Positions 34,931 to 45,339 of a DNA stretch of 64,000 nucleotides are shown here, in pieces (position 1 is the first letter of the stretch; the number at the start of each line of letters is the position of its first letter). The position numbers were made by a program, and so were the translations under genes. Under the pieces are notes generated by a model that was not told where the DNA came from, ran no database searches, and saw only the letters and a program-made list of their open reading frames with translations. Source of the stretch: Rhizomicrobium sp. (GTDB lineage Bacteria > Pseudomonadota > Alphaproteobacteria > Micropepsales > Micropepsaceae); the NCBI GenBank assembly GCA_037200985.1, contig JBBCGJ010000001.1, positions 2,084,756 through 2,148,755 of the forward strand, written 5' to 3'.

Positions 34931-35083
34931 GGGAAGCCTTGGATAGCGGTTGACGCACTGTGGCGGCGATTGTGGACGCGCACAACATCGCGGCTCACAT
35001 TTGCGTCACCATGACCGCGCGGCTTGCCAGGCTCGGCGCGCAAACTTACGTTCGGTCAGGCAAACCCCGGCGCACCCCATATC

Positions 35084-35980
35084 TTGAAACGCGTTCTTCT
35101 CCTCCTGCTGCTCGTCGTCTCGTGGAGCGGGGCGCGTGCCGAGGAACACAAGGACCGCGAATTCCAGGAGTGCCCCGGCTGTCCGGTGATGGTCGGCATT
35201 CCGGCCGGCAGCTTCACGATGGGCAGCCCGCCGAGCGAGCCGGGTCATTTCGACAATGAGGGACCGCAGCACGCCGTTTCGGTGCGCGCCTTCGCGCTCG
35301 GCAAGTTCGACGTGACGAGCGAGGAGTTCCTGCGCTTCCTCCGGGAGACGGGCTACAAGCCGGCGCCGTGCAATTCGATCCTGAACCTGCGCTGGCAATC
35401 GGCGGCCGGGGGGCTGCCGCGGCCGCCGGCCGAGGTCGAGCCGCCGCGCTGGCCCGCCGTGTGCCTGGAATGGAAGGACGCGCAGGCCTATGTCGACTGG
35501 CTCAATGCGACGGTGAAGACGGCACGGCCGCAGCTTGCCGGCCGCACCGGCCCCTATCGCCTGCCGACCGAGGCGGAATGGGAATATGCCGCGCGCGGCG
35601 GCACCGCGACGGCGCGCTGGTGGGGCGACGACCTCGGCGCCGGCAACGCCAATTGCAACGGCTGCGGCAGCACCTCCGACGCGCGGGTGCTGACCGAGGT
35701 CGACAGCTTCGCCGCCAATCCGTTCGGCCTTTTCGGCATGCTCGGCAATGCCTGGCAGTGGACGGCGGATTGCTGGCATCCGAGCTATGTCGGCGCGCCG
35801 CGCGACGGCTCGGCGTGGACGAACGGCGGCGACTGCACGCGGCACGTGCTGCGCGGCGGCTCGTGGGACAATGTGCCGGTGTTCGTGCGCTCGGCGGCGC
35901 GGACCGGCGCACCGGCGGTGACGGGCGAATACGACTATTCGAGCCTGGCCGGATTCCGCGTGGCGCGGACGCTGCCTTAG
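35084..35980 (+). CDS. SUMF1/formylglycine-generating-enzyme-fold protein without the active-site cysteines
   Basis: 298 residues from a TTG at 35084-35086, which places a signal peptide (KRVLLLLLLVVSWSGARA) at the N-terminus; an in-frame upstream extension lacks that logic. The FGE-sulfatase domain is clear: IPAGSFTMGSPPSEPGHFDN, YRLPTEAEWEYAARGGT, WQWTADCW and HVLRGGSWDN. True FGEs have a Cys pair after RGGSW; here the stretch reads RGGSWDNVPVFVRSAART with no Cys, so it is unlikely to make formylglycine and may be a binding or structural member. Exported. Confidence 0.85.
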   Translation: MKRVLLLLLLVVSWSGARAEEHKDREFQECPGCPVMVGIPAGSFTMGSPPSEPGHFDNEGPQHAVSVRAFALGKFDVTSEEFLRFLRETGYKPAPCNSILNLRWQSAAGGLPRPPAEVEPPRWPAVCLEWKDAQAYVDWLNATVKTARPQLAGRTGPYRLPTEAEWEYAARGGTATARWWGDDLGAGNANCNGCGSTSDARVLTEVDSFAANPFGLFGMLGNAWQWTADCWHPSYVGAPRDGSAWTNGGDCTRHVLRGGSWDNVPVFVRSAARTGAPAVTGEYDYSSLAGFRVARTLP

Positions 35981-36084
35981 GGAATCGCCTCCCCTCTCGG
36001 ACGGTGGAACTGCGACATCGGACCCTGCGGCATGTGCGACGCCGTTCATTGTCCGGTCGGCGGCGCGGTACTATTTCCGTCGCC

Positions 36085-36507
36085 ATGAACGCGCTGACGT
36101 CGAAGCTCCAGGAGCTAAAGGCCGAGCCCGTGATCCGCGGGCTCTGCGGCCGTTGTCCCAAATGCGGCGAAGGCCGGATGTTCCGGGCCTTCCTGAAAGT
36201 GACCGACATCTGTCCGGCCTGCGGCGAGGAGCTGTACCATCAGCGCGCCGACGATTTTCCGGCCTATCTGGTGATCGTGATCGTCGGCCATGTCGTGGTG
36301 GCGCTGGCGCTGGCCGTGGAGGCGACGTTCTCGCCGCCGCTATGGGTGCATGCGCTCCTCTGGACGCCGCTGACATTGGGGCTGGCGCTGGGGCTGATCC
36401 AGCCGGTGAAGGGCGCGGTCGTCGCGTTCCAGTGGCAGCAGGGGATGGAAGGCTTCGCCCCCGCCAAGCGCTGCCGCGACCTGCTCGCCGCCGCGGCGAC
36501 TATCTGA
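36085..36507 (+). CDS. DUF983 membrane protein
   Basis: 140 residues. Two CxxC zinc-ribbon motifs (CGRCPKCGEG and ICPACGEELYH) are followed by two membrane helices (YLVIVIVGHVVVALALAV and LWTPLTLGLALGLIQP). This is the DUF983 arrangement seen near cytochrome oxidase genes in some alphaproteobacteria; no oxidase is nearby here. It overlaps the convergent TonB-like gene by 8 bases. Confidence 0.9.
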   Translation: MNALTSKLQELKAEPVIRGLCGRCPKCGEGRMFRAFLKVTDICPACGEELYHQRADDFPAYLVIVIVGHVVVALALAVEATFSPPLWVHALLWTPLTLGLALGLIQPVKGAVVAFQWQQGMEGFAPAKRCRDLLAAAATI

Positions 36508-37273
36508 GCGTATCGCGCGGGTTCAGGTTCAACGTCACTTCCATGCTGTAATCGATCGCGCCGGCCGGCAGCGTCAAAGGCGACGACAGCAGCACCGCGT
36601 TGCGCGCGCTGAGCGCGATGTCGCGGTAGAGCGCGTCGCGCGTGTAGCGCTCGCGGTCGAGGATCTCCGCGCTCGCCACCGTGCCGTTCTTCAGGACGAC
36701 GATGCGCAGCGCGACGATGAAGCCGCGGCCGCCGAGCGCGGTCACGTCGAAATTCCATTTGCGCACGACCTGAGCGCGGATGAGGTCGCGCACCGCATAG
36801 GCCGCCTGGTTGCCCGGCGCCGCGTCGTTGCTGCTGGCGGCTTCCTCCGCCGCGGGCGTCTCCAGCGGCCTGGTGTTGCTCTGCGGCTGGCGCAGGCGGG
36901 CGAGCGAATTCAGCTTGGTCTCGAGATCGTCGGGCAGCGGCTTTCTGCCGACCGCCGAGGTGCCTTCGGGGCGGTTCGCCGAGGCCGGCTCGCGCGCGGC
37001 GGTGCGCGGCGCGAAGGGGCGCGGGATCTTCGCCTTCACCGGCGCGGGCAGTGCGGTCGTCTCCTCGCCCAGGCGGATGACGTCGATCGGCACGACATGC
37101 GGCGGCGAAGCCGCCGGCGGCGCGGTCCGATGCAGCATCATCAGCAACACCAGCGCCGCGAACAGGCCGTGCAGCGCCAGCGAGACCGCAAGCCCCCGTC
37201 CATCGCCTTCGATATAGGCGATGCCCGCGCCCAGCAGCGCTCGTCCATTCTCGATCGTGAACCGGGCGGGCAT
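36500..37273 (-). CDS. TonB-like membrane-anchored protein (1)
   Basis: 257 residues. One membrane helix near residues 28-46 (LAVSLALHGLFAALVLLMML), a long Pro/Ala-rich periplasmic part, and a C-terminal TonB/TolA-like domain (VVRKWNFDVTALGGRGFIVALR-like strand and LKNGTVASAEILDR). It may transmit energy or signals to an outer-membrane partner; no ExbB/ExbD is next to it. A second TonB-type protein lies at 42575. Confidence 0.8.
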   Translation of the reverse strand: MPARFTIENGRALLGAGIAYIEGDGRGLAVSLALHGLFAALVLLMMLHRTAPPAASPPHVVPIDVIRLGEETTALPAPVKAKIPRPFAPRTAAREPASANRPEGTSAVGRKPLPDDLETKLNSLARLRQPQSNTRPLETPAAEEAASSNDAAPGNQAAYAVRDLIRAQVVRKWNFDVTALGGRGFIVALRIVVLKNGTVASAEILDRERYTRDALYRDIALSARNAVLLSSPLTLPAGAIDYSMEVTLNLNPRDTLR

Positions 37274-37483
37274 GCGGCTTCGACAGTATCCCTTTCGCGA
37301 CGCCCCCGCGGGCGATGCTGCGCCGGACGGGCCGCGCTTTCAAGCACTCGCGGCCGCGGAGTGCTGCCGAACGCGACGCTCGACAAGATGCACCGAACCG
37401 CTTCATCCTGCGTTTAACAATGATGTGACAGGATCGGGAAACGCAAAGAGGACGGGCATAACGGAGCAAAGATCGAAGGGGTT

Positions 37484-37750
37484 ATGATGAGCAATCTCGA
37501 GTCCCGTCTTCGCGGCTATCGCCTGACCACCGCGGAGATCGTCTATCGCCTGCCCGACCATCCCGCGATGCTTCAGACCTTCGTCTGGCAGGACCTCGAC
37601 ATCGCGCCGCGCTTTCCCGTGCTCAACAAATTCCTGCGCTTCTGGGAAACCTCGATCGAGGGCAAACTCTTCCAGGTGCGCGTCGCCTCGCGCGGGCTGA
37701 TCAGCGATGCGGAGCTGAAACTCGTCGGCGGCGAATTCGCCCTGCACTAA
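37484..37750 (+). CDS. usg: Usg family protein
   Basis: 88 residues. The sequence LRGYRLTTAEIVYRLPDHP and LLQ-type segment MLQTFVWQDLDIAPRFP match the Usg family found beside trpF in Caulobacter and its relatives. The function is not known. Here it stands without trp genes. Two adjacent ATGs exist; the first is used. Confidence 0.9.
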   Translation: MMSNLESRLRGYRLTTAEIVYRLPDHPAMLQTFVWQDLDIAPRFPVLNKFLRFWETSIEGKLFQVRVASRGLISDAELKLVGGEFALH

Positions 37751-37869
37751 GGGCGCAACATCGCCGTTTCAAGGTACGGGACCGCGGGACGGGGGCGCGG
37801 CACCCGCTGTTGCGCCCGCGCGCCAGCCGCAGCAAAGTCGCCGGCAGCGACCATCCACGGAGCCTGCCG

Positions 37870-38727
37870 ATGACCGACGCCCCCTATACGCCGCCGAAAG
37901 TCTGGACCTGGGACAAGCCGAGCGGCGGGCAGTTCGCCAACATCAACCGGCCGATCGCCGGGCCGACGCATGAGAAGGTGCTGCCGATCGGCAAGCATCC
38001 CTTCCAGCTCTATTCGCTGGGCACGCCCAACGGCGTGAAGGTGACGATCATGTTCGAGGAGCTGCTGGCGGCCGGCCACAAGGGCGCGGAATACGACGCC
38101 TGGCTGATCAATATCGGCAAGGGCGACCAGTTCGGTTCGGGCTTCGTCGCGCTCAATCCGAATTCGAAGATCCCGGCGCTGGCCGACCACACCACCAACC
38201 CGCCGACGCGGGTGTTCGAGTCCGCCTCGATCCTGGTGCATCTCGCCGAGAAATTCGACAGCGCCTTCCTGCCCCGGAGCGGCGTGAAGCGCACCGAGAC
38301 GTTCAACTGGCTGTTCTGGCAGATGGGCAGCGCGCCTTATGTCGGCGGCGGCTTCGGGCATTTCTATGCCTATGCGCCGGTCAAGATCGAATACGCCATC
38401 GACCGCTTCGCGATGGAGACCAAGCGCCAGCTCGACGTGCTGAACCGCCATCTCGCCGATCACGAATATTTCGCGGGCGACGAATACACCATCGCCGACA
38501 TCGCGATCTTCCCGTGGTACGGCTCGGTCATCAAAGGCGCGGCCTACAATGCCGGCGAGTTCCTGTCGGTGCAGGAATACACCCATGTCATCCGCTGGGT
38601 CGACCAGATCGCGGCACGGCCCGCCGTGAAGCGCGGCCGCGCCGTCAACCGCGCCTTCGGCCCCGTGGACGGCCAGGTGGTCGAGCGCCACGACGCCAGC
38701 GACTTCGACGGCAAGGTGCTGGATTAG
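37870..38727 (+). CDS. yghU: Glutathione S-transferase-type disulfide-bond oxidoreductase YghU
   Basis: 285 residues. N-terminal extension KVWTWDKPSGGQFANINRPI is characteristic of the Nu-class GST YghU, followed by a thioredoxin-like domain and helical C-terminal domain (FNWLFWQMGSAPYVGGGFGH, ADIAIFPWYG). YghU binds two glutathiones and reduces disulfides and organic peroxides. Confidence 0.95.
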   Translation: MTDAPYTPPKVWTWDKPSGGQFANINRPIAGPTHEKVLPIGKHPFQLYSLGTPNGVKVTIMFEELLAAGHKGAEYDAWLINIGKGDQFGSGFVALNPNSKIPALADHTTNPPTRVFESASILVHLAEKFDSAFLPRSGVKRTETFNWLFWQMGSAPYVGGGFGHFYAYAPVKIEYAIDRFAMETKRQLDVLNRHLADHEYFAGDEYTIADIAIFPWYGSVIKGAAYNAGEFLSVQEYTHVIRWVDQIAARPAVKRGRAVNRAFGPVDGQVVERHDASDFDGKVLD

Positions 38728-38775
38728 AAGCGAGTCGAATACGTTCCGCGCAACGGCGAGAGCCGCACACAATCA

Positions 38776-38868
38776 GGTGTCATCCGCCGCGAATGCGGCG
38801 GACCCAGTTGAACCCTTGCGCAGATACCAAGCGTCACCTGGGTGGCCCGCATTCGCGGGCCATGACAA
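38776..38868. repeat. TGTCATCC-ended palindromic element, family C, copy 2
   Basis: About 93 bases, close in sequence to the element at 25241: left end GTGTCATCCGCCGCGAATGC with GGCGGACCCAG, right end CACCTGGGTGGCCCGCATTC with GCGGGCCATGACA. Confidence 0.8.
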
Positions 38869-38901
38869 CCATTTTTCATTGCGGACCATCGGCGCGCGTC
38901 G

Positions 38902-39168
38902 CTAACGGCCGCTCCAGCGCATGTCGCGCAGCAATTCAGATGGATGCAGCCCGAGCGCGCGGGAAATCTTAAACAGCGTCGCCAGGCTCGCGCTACGTTC
39001 GGCGCGTTCGACGAAGCCGATATAGATGCTGCTGAGGTTTGCGAGCTCGGCCAGCTTTTCCTGGCTGAGCTTTTTGGCGTTGCGATGGCGCCGTATTTCA
39101 CGGCCCAACGCGACGAGGTCGCGATCCTTCTGCACGCCGCGAATGTTTCGGTCGCGCCCAAACCGCAC
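38902..39168 (-). CDS. XRE-family helix-turn-helix regulator (1)
   Basis: 88 residues. One HTH_3 domain: LGREIRRHRNAKKLSQEKLA, then ELANLSSIYIGFVERAER as turn and recognition helix. The frame starts at GTG 39166-39168, with a second GTG at 39133-39135 that may be the real start. Divergent from the second small regulator with a 42-base gap. Confidence 0.82.
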   Translation of the reverse strand: MRFGRDRNIRGVQKDRDLVALGREIRRHRNAKKLSQEKLAELANLSSIYIGFVERAERSASLATLFKISRALGLHPSELLRDMRWSGR

Positions 39169-39210
39169 TACTTACTACTGGTTATGATTACTGCGGGTTA
39201 GCTACACGCG

Positions 39211-39615
39211 ATGAGAGATTTAGCCCGGAAGCGCAAGGTCGGCGCCATCGACCGCCACATCGGAGCCCGCATCCGCGCCCGCCGGGTCGCGCAGGGCATC
39301 CGGCAGAAGACCCTCGCCATCGACATCGGCGTGACCATGCAGCAGCTTCAGAAATACGAAAGCGGCATCAACCGCGTCAGCGCGTCCAAGCTGTTCGAGA
39401 TCGCAGCGCTTCTGTCGGTCTCGGTGTCGGCGTTCTTCGACGGAATGCCGGCCGGGGCAAGCGGCAGGCCGGCCGCCGACGCGTCGTCCGCCTTCGAGCG
39501 GATGATCGAAACGGAGGAAGGCCTGGCGCTGGTCGGCCTGTTTCCGCGGCTCGTGGCCGCGAACCGCCGCCGCGCCGTGGTCGAGATCGTCCGCGCGATG
39601 ATCGGCGGCGAATGA
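39211..39615 (+). CDS. XRE-family helix-turn-helix regulator (2)
   Basis: 134 residues. HTH_3 domain: IGARIRARRVAQGIRQKTLA, IDIGVTMQQLQKYESGINRV, followed by SASKLFEIAALLSVSVSAFF and an 80-residue tail without a known domain. It is divergent from the other XRE gene, an arrangement typical of paired repressors that share one operator. Confidence 0.85.
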   Translation: MRDLARKRKVGAIDRHIGARIRARRVAQGIRQKTLAIDIGVTMQQLQKYESGINRVSASKLFEIAALLSVSVSAFFDGMPAGASGRPAADASSAFERMIETEEGLALVGLFPRLVAANRRRAVVEIVRAMIGGE

Positions 39616-39617
39616 CG

Positions 39618-39926
39618 TCAGGCGGCGAGCGCGTCGCGGACGGCATCGGGATTGCGCTGGATCACCAGCAGATAGGCCCGGACCACCGAGTCGGGATGCG
39701 TGCGCTTCTGCTCCAGATCCCGCAAACGCGCCAGGTTGAAGCCGAAGCGCCGGGCGAATGCCGCCTGCGTCAATCCGGTCGACTCACGGATCGCCTTGAC
39801 GTCGAGATCGTCGGGGATGTGGACGTTGTATCGGGACGCATCCGCCTCGCCCTGCGCGAAGGCAAGGGCCTCCTTTGCGCCCGTCATGATGCCGTCAAAC
39901 ACCGACTGCGTCTTCCGCTTCGTCAT
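39618..39926 (-). CDS. HigA/NadS-type XRE antitoxin
   Basis: 102 residues. A disordered N-terminus (MTKRKTQSVFDGIMTGAKE) is followed by an XRE HTH domain (IRESTGLTQAAFARRFGFNL, LRDLEQKRTHPDSVVRAYL). This toxin-neutralising type is encoded downstream of its RelE-like partner, with a 4-base overlap. Confidence 0.88.
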   Translation of the reverse strand: MTKRKTQSVFDGIMTGAKEALAFAQGEADASRYNVHIPDDLDVKAIRESTGLTQAAFARRFGFNLARLRDLEQKRTHPDSVVRAYLLVIQRNPDAVRDALAA

Positions 39927-40282
39927 ATCCGTCTCCGCACGGGCCTTGGGCGGCCGTAAGTGGTCGCGATTTCCTTGGTGATCGCGCGCAACGCATTCCG
40001 CTGGGCGCCGTCCAGATCGTCCCGGTCCGCCTTCGAATAGGCATAGAACAGAAAGAGTGGGATCGCGGGTCCCGAGAAGAACGTGATCACCCGGTAACCG
40101 CCGCTCTTTCCCTTTCCGCACCCGGCAACGCGAACCTTGCGACAGCCGCCGGTGCCCTTGATCTCGTCGCCCGCCTCCGGGTGCGCCGCCAGATGGTCGA
40201 TCAGGCGCGCGATTTCCTGTTCGGCCATTCCGGCTTGCGCGGCCGATCTCTGGAACGCGGGCGTTTCGACGACCGTCTGCAC
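39923..40282 (-). CDS. RelE/HigB-family toxin
   Basis: 119 residues. The family pattern FQRSAAQAGMAEQEIARLID, then LAAHPEAGDEIKGTGGCRKV and a central YRVITFF strand followed by FLFYAYSKADRDDLD, matches type II toxins of the RelE/HigB2 group. These cleave mRNA at the ribosome. Toxin first, antitoxin second is the HigBA order. ATG 40280-40282. Confidence 0.88.
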   Translation of the reverse strand: MQTVVETPAFQRSAAQAGMAEQEIARLIDHLAAHPEAGDEIKGTGGCRKVRVAGCGKGKSGGYRVITFFSGPAIPLFLFYAYSKADRDDLDGAQRNALRAITKEIATTYGRPRPVRRRI

Positions 40283-40332
40283 ATCGTTTTATACGGGATT
40301 TCCGTAGCTATGTCCAGAACGGGCGGCGCCCC

Positions 40333-40361
40333 TTGACGCCCTCGCCGCAGACCCCTAAATA
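40333..40361 (+). promoter_or_regulatory. Sigma70-type promoter of groESL
   Basis: TTGACG (40333-40338), 17 bases, TAAATA (40356-40361). Start of transcription should fall just upstream of the CIRCE element. Confidence 0.75.
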
Positions 40362-40375
40362 CCCGCTCAGATGGC

Positions 40376-40402
40376 TTGGCACTCCCTAAGGGCGAGTGCT
40401 GC
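40376..40402 (+). promoter_or_regulatory. CIRCE element (HrcA operator) of groESL
   Basis: TTGGCACTC-N9-GAGTGCTGC. The canonical inverted repeat is TTAGCACTC-N9-GAGTGCTAA; the left arm matches 8 of 9, the right 7 of 9, with the exact 9-base spacer. HrcA bound here represses groESL until heat shock. Confidence 0.9.
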
Positions 40403-40449
40403 CATTTCCGAGATCCTCTTATGTTTCAACAATTTAGGGAGCAAGACGC

Positions 40450-40767
40450 ATGAAATTCCGTCCGCTTGGCGACCGCGTGGTCGTCCGTCGCGTGAAAGAG
40501 GAACAGAAGACCGCCGGGGGAATCATCATCCCCGACACCGTCCAGGAAAAGCCCCAGGAAGGCGAAGTCATCTCGGTCGGCCCGGGCGCGCTCGACGAGC
40601 AGGGCAAGCGCATCGCTCCGGAAGTGAAGCCGGGCGATTTCGTGCTGTTCGGCAAGTGGTCGGGCACCGAGGTCAAGGTCGAGGGCGAGGATCTCCTGAT
40701 CATGAAGGAATCCGACATCATGGGCATTCTCGAGGGGCGCAAGAGCTCCACGAAGAAGGCCGCGTAA
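40450..40767 (+). CDS. groES: Co-chaperonin GroES
   Basis: 105 residues. [20 protein letters not shown] and the mobile loop [16 protein letters not shown] are conserved; the C-terminus has [11 protein letters not shown]. It caps the GroEL ring. GGGAG precedes the ATG; first gene of the operon. Confidence 0.98.
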   Translation: MKFRPLGDRVVVRRVKEEQKTAGGIIIPDTVQEKPQEGEVISVGPGALDEQGKRIAPEVKPGDFVLFGKWSGTEVKVEGEDLLIMKESDIMGILEGRKSSTKKAA

Positions 40768-42496
<1,729 letters not shown>

Positions 42497-42530
42497 AGTC
42501 CGGTTGCTCGCTGCTCTAGCGAGAAATGCG

Positions 42531-42565
42531 AAAAGGCCCGGTGGAAACACCGGGCCTTTTTGTTT
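42531..42565 (+). terminator. Rho-independent terminator after groEL
   Basis: AAAAGGCCCGGTG-GAAA-CACCGGGCCTTTT, a perfect stem with a GAAA tetraloop, followed by a T-rich tail. Confidence 0.96.
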
Positions 42566-42574
42566 GCGCGGCGG

Positions 42575-43147
42575 TCAGGGAAAAGCGTCCTGCTTCTTCT
42601 CCGGGTCGGGCGCCTTCTGCGTGTCCGGAGCGGGCTTGCCCGACGCATCCTCCTGATCCAAACCCCACGCCACCTTCACCGTCATCGGCGCATCGACCAG
42701 TTGCCCGTCTTTCACCGCGGGGCGGTAGTGCCACTTGCTCACGCAATGCACCGCCGCATCATCGAGCCCCTCCGAGCCGCTGGATTTGGCGACCTTCACG
42801 TCGCGCACAGTGCCGTCCGCCGACACCGTGAAGGCGAGCTCGGTGGTGCCCTCGCGGCCGAACACCCGCGCGAAGAACGGATAATCGTCGCGGCAGTTCT
42901 CCTGCCTGGACAGCGCCGGCGGCTGCGAGACGTGCTGCACCACGGGCACGCGCACCAGCTGTCGCACGACCTTGACCGGCGCCTCGGTGCGGACCGCGAG
43001 CTTTTCGTAGAGATCGTAGAAGAACAGCAGCGAGGAGCCCGTCGCGATGGCGCCGGCGATCACGACGGCCCAGAGGTGGTGGCGGAACCGCCCGCTGTAG
43101 AAAAGCCCGGACGACACGACGAAAATCACGAACTCGACGATGATCAC
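42575..43147 (-). CDS. TonB-like membrane-anchored protein (2)
   Basis: 190 residues. Two N-terminal hydrophobic segments (IIVEFVIFVVSSGLF and LWAVVIAGAIATGSSLLFFY), then a TonB C-terminal domain (FGREGTTELAFTVSADGTVR, DDAAVHCVSKWHYRPAVKDG) with the GY/Y-type end KVAWGL, and a charged Gln/Pro tail. It may energise an outer-membrane protein; no partner is nearby. Confidence 0.85.
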   Translation of the reverse strand: MIIVEFVIFVVSSGLFYSGRFRHHLWAVVIAGAIATGSSLLFFYDLYEKLAVRTEAPVKVVRQLVRVPVVQHVSQPPALSRQENCRDDYPFFARVFGREGTTELAFTVSADGTVRDVKVAKSSGSEGLDDAAVHCVSKWHYRPAVKDGQLVDAPMTVKVAWGLDQEDASGKPAPDTQKAPDPEKKQDAFP

Positions 43148-43353
43148 TGCTGCTCCTGTCCTGAAACGGCCGGCACTCTAACCGCAACCCAGTTCGCCGC
43201 TCCACGTCCCATTCCGGCACATATCTCTAAACTTTTAGGCAAATCCGAGAATTCACAGCAACGACGTTTGGCGCGTCGGAGAATCGTCCATACTGCGCAT
43301 GGCGGCGTAATCGAGCGCCACACGGTTAACGTCCTCGCAAGGGAATAGGGCCG

Positions 43354-43824
43354 ATGCAGATCGATCCGGTGGTTTTTCTCGCGCAAAAGATCGTGGACGC
43401 CGAACGCGCCCTGCGCGACGCGCGGCTCAGGCGCGACGAGAAGATGACGACGCGCTGGCTCGCCGTCCTCTCGATGCTGAACGAAGACCTCTACACCGTC
43501 GTGCCTACCAGCCCCCTGGGCGCGGCGGAACTCCTGCGCAAGGCGGCTGCTTCGCTCGGCGGCGCCTGGGCGATCTATGCCGCGCATATGGGCGAGATCG
43601 CCGAGCGGCTGTCGAACGGCTCGCGCGCGCTGGACGACCTCGTATGGCTGCGCTCGATGCGGCCGGCGCTCTCCAGCGGGCTGTGCGGCAATGACGGCGT
43701 CATCGTCGCGCCGCTGGTCGCGCTCGCCATCCGCGGCGCATCGCGGCCGGTCGTCGTGTTCCGCGCCGTGTTCCCGCCGCGCAACGACGACGGCTGGGGC
43801 CACGCCGCCTCGCGGTCGCCATAA
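43354..43824 (+). CDS. Hypothetical protein
   Basis: 156 residues, unrecognised. The first third is a charged helix (LAQKIVDAERALRDARLRRD), followed by mixed helices and one weakly hydrophobic segment (VIVAPLVALAIRG). A TTAACG half-site lies just upstream (43324-43330). No domain assignment. Confidence 0.6.
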   Translation: MQIDPVVFLAQKIVDAERALRDARLRRDEKMTTRWLAVLSMLNEDLYTVVPTSPLGAAELLRKAAASLGGAWAIYAAHMGEIAERLSNGSRALDDLVWLRSMRPALSSGLCGNDGVIVAPLVALAIRGASRPVVVFRAVFPPRNDDGWGHAASRSP

Positions 43825-43935
43825 CGCGCCGGCCGGCCCTTTCCGGTTCGCCGCCGATTTGCCAAGATTGCATGCGGAACTGATATTCCGCGCGAAGGGA
43901 CGCGATCCTTCCGGGATCGCTTGAGGGCTGGAACG

Positions 43936-44610
43936 ATGTTCAGGCATGCATGCGCCGCCGCCTTGTCGGCCGCTCTGGCGCTCGGCGCCGCACAGGCGGC
44001 CGCGCCGCCGGCGCCGGTCCCGACGGCTTCGATCCCGATGAAGAAGGACGGCGGCGTCTATGTCGTGCCGGTGACGGTGAACGGGCTGGTCACGGTCGAC
44101 TGCATCGTCGACAGCGGCGCCTCGGACGTGAACATCCCCGCCAGCGTGTTCCGCAAGCTCCAGCATGCCGGCGCCATCCAGCAGAGCGACATGCTGGGGA
44201 CGGAGGACTACACGCTCGCGGACGGATCGACCGAGCGCGGGCGCGTCGTCCGCATCCGCACGCTGAAGGTCGGCAATATCGTCGTGCACGACGTCAACGC
44301 CAGCATCGGCGGCGACGAAAGCAGCGCGCTTCTGGGGCAGAGCTTCCTGGAGCGCTTCCGCTCCTGGTCTCTCGACAATGGGCGCCACGCCCTGGTGCTG
44401 AACGGCCCGCCCAGCGATCCCGCGCCGCGCGTCGCCCGCGGCGGCAACCGCCCCGTGCCGGCGCCGCATGCCGGCCCGGCCGACAATTCCGGCCCCCCGA
44501 CCGTGGCGCAGATCTCGAGCGGTCACGGCGGGCACATCCGCCATCCGCCGGCGAAGGCAAGTCCCGGCGAAACCGACGACGACGGCCTTTCCGGCCAGTA
44601 CAGCGAATAG
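43936..44610 (+). CDS. Secreted retropepsin-like aspartic protease
   Basis: 224 residues with a signal peptide (MFRHACAAALSAALALGAAQ). The clan AA active site D-S-G-A-S is in CIVDSGASDVNIPASVF, with flap segment YTLADGSTERGRVVRI and the second motif LLGQSFLERF. A Pro/His/Gly-rich tail of about 60 residues follows the domain. Single-domain members of this family work as dimers. Start ATG 43936 fits the signal peptide. Confidence 0.85.
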   Translation: MFRHACAAALSAALALGAAQAAAPPAPVPTASIPMKKDGGVYVVPVTVNGLVTVDCIVDSGASDVNIPASVFRKLQHAGAIQQSDMLGTEDYTLADGSTERGRVVRIRTLKVGNIVVHDVNASIGGDESSALLGQSFLERFRSWSLDNGRHALVLNGPPSDPAPRVARGGNRPVPAPHAGPADNSGPPTVAQISSGHGGHIRHPPAKASPGETDDDGLSGQYSE

Positions 44611-44808
44611 GGCCGGCGGCCATCGCCACGGTAAAACCCGCAATCGCAAGGCAGGATAGTTCGTCACCTCAACCCCCGACGCGGATATGTGTCGGTCTGC
44701 GTTCGCGCGTAAATTCCCGGCACTGGCCGATGGCAGGCGAATTCAAGTCTTGCCGGAAGCCCCAAAGAGGCGTTCCGTCCGCCCGGAAATATTCAAAGCG
44801 AGGGCTTT

Positions 44809-45315
44809 ATGGCCTATACGATCTATGACGCATCCATTCCGGTGATGATCCGCAGCCTGACCAGCCTGTCGAAGATCCTCGACAAGGCGGTGGCGCAGGC
44901 CAAGGCCGACGACCTGCCGCTCAGCGAGCTTCTCGACGCACGGCTGGCGCCCGACATGCACCCCTTCCCGCGCCAGATCCAGCTGGCGTCGGACGCGGCC
45001 AAGAGCGCCGCCGCGCGCCTCGCCGGCGTTACGGCGCCGAGCATGCCGGACACCGAGACCACCTTCCCCGAGCTGCACGCGCGGCTGCAGAAGACCATCG
45101 CCTTCCTGGAGACGATCAAGCCGGACCAACTCGCCGGCGCCGAGGACCGCGAGGTCGTGCTCAAATTCCCCAGCGGCGAGATGAAATTCACCGGCCGCGA
45201 CTTCCTGGCTGGCTTCGCGCTGCCGAACTTCCTGTTCCATGTGACGACCGCCTATGCGCTGCTGCGGCACAAGGGCATCAAGATCGGCAAGACGGATTTT
45301 CTCGGCGGCGCCTGA
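44809..45315 (+). CDS. DUF1993 family protein
   Basis: 168 residues. MAYTIYDASIPVMIRSLTSL and KFTGRDFLAGFALPNFLFHV match DUF1993. The family is predicted to be a four-helix DinB-like fold; the function is unknown. AGCGAGGG precedes the ATG. Confidence 0.93.
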   Translation: MAYTIYDASIPVMIRSLTSLSKILDKAVAQAKADDLPLSELLDARLAPDMHPFPRQIQLASDAAKSAAARLAGVTAPSMPDTETTFPELHARLQKTIAFLETIKPDQLAGAEDREVVLKFPSGEMKFTGRDFLAGFALPNFLFHVTTAYALLRHKGIKIGKTDFLGGA

Positions 45316-45339
45316 GCGCCAGGCCTCGCGCGGCGGCGC

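Noticed and set aside
35368..36507. A single 379-codon frame joining the SUMF1 region to DUF983
   Set aside because: The first two thirds are out of frame with the clear SUMF1 protein; DUF983 begins at its own ATG (36085).
38902..40282. Prophage remnant
   Set aside because: Only regulators and a toxin-antitoxin pair are present; no integrase, structural genes or attachment repeats are visible.
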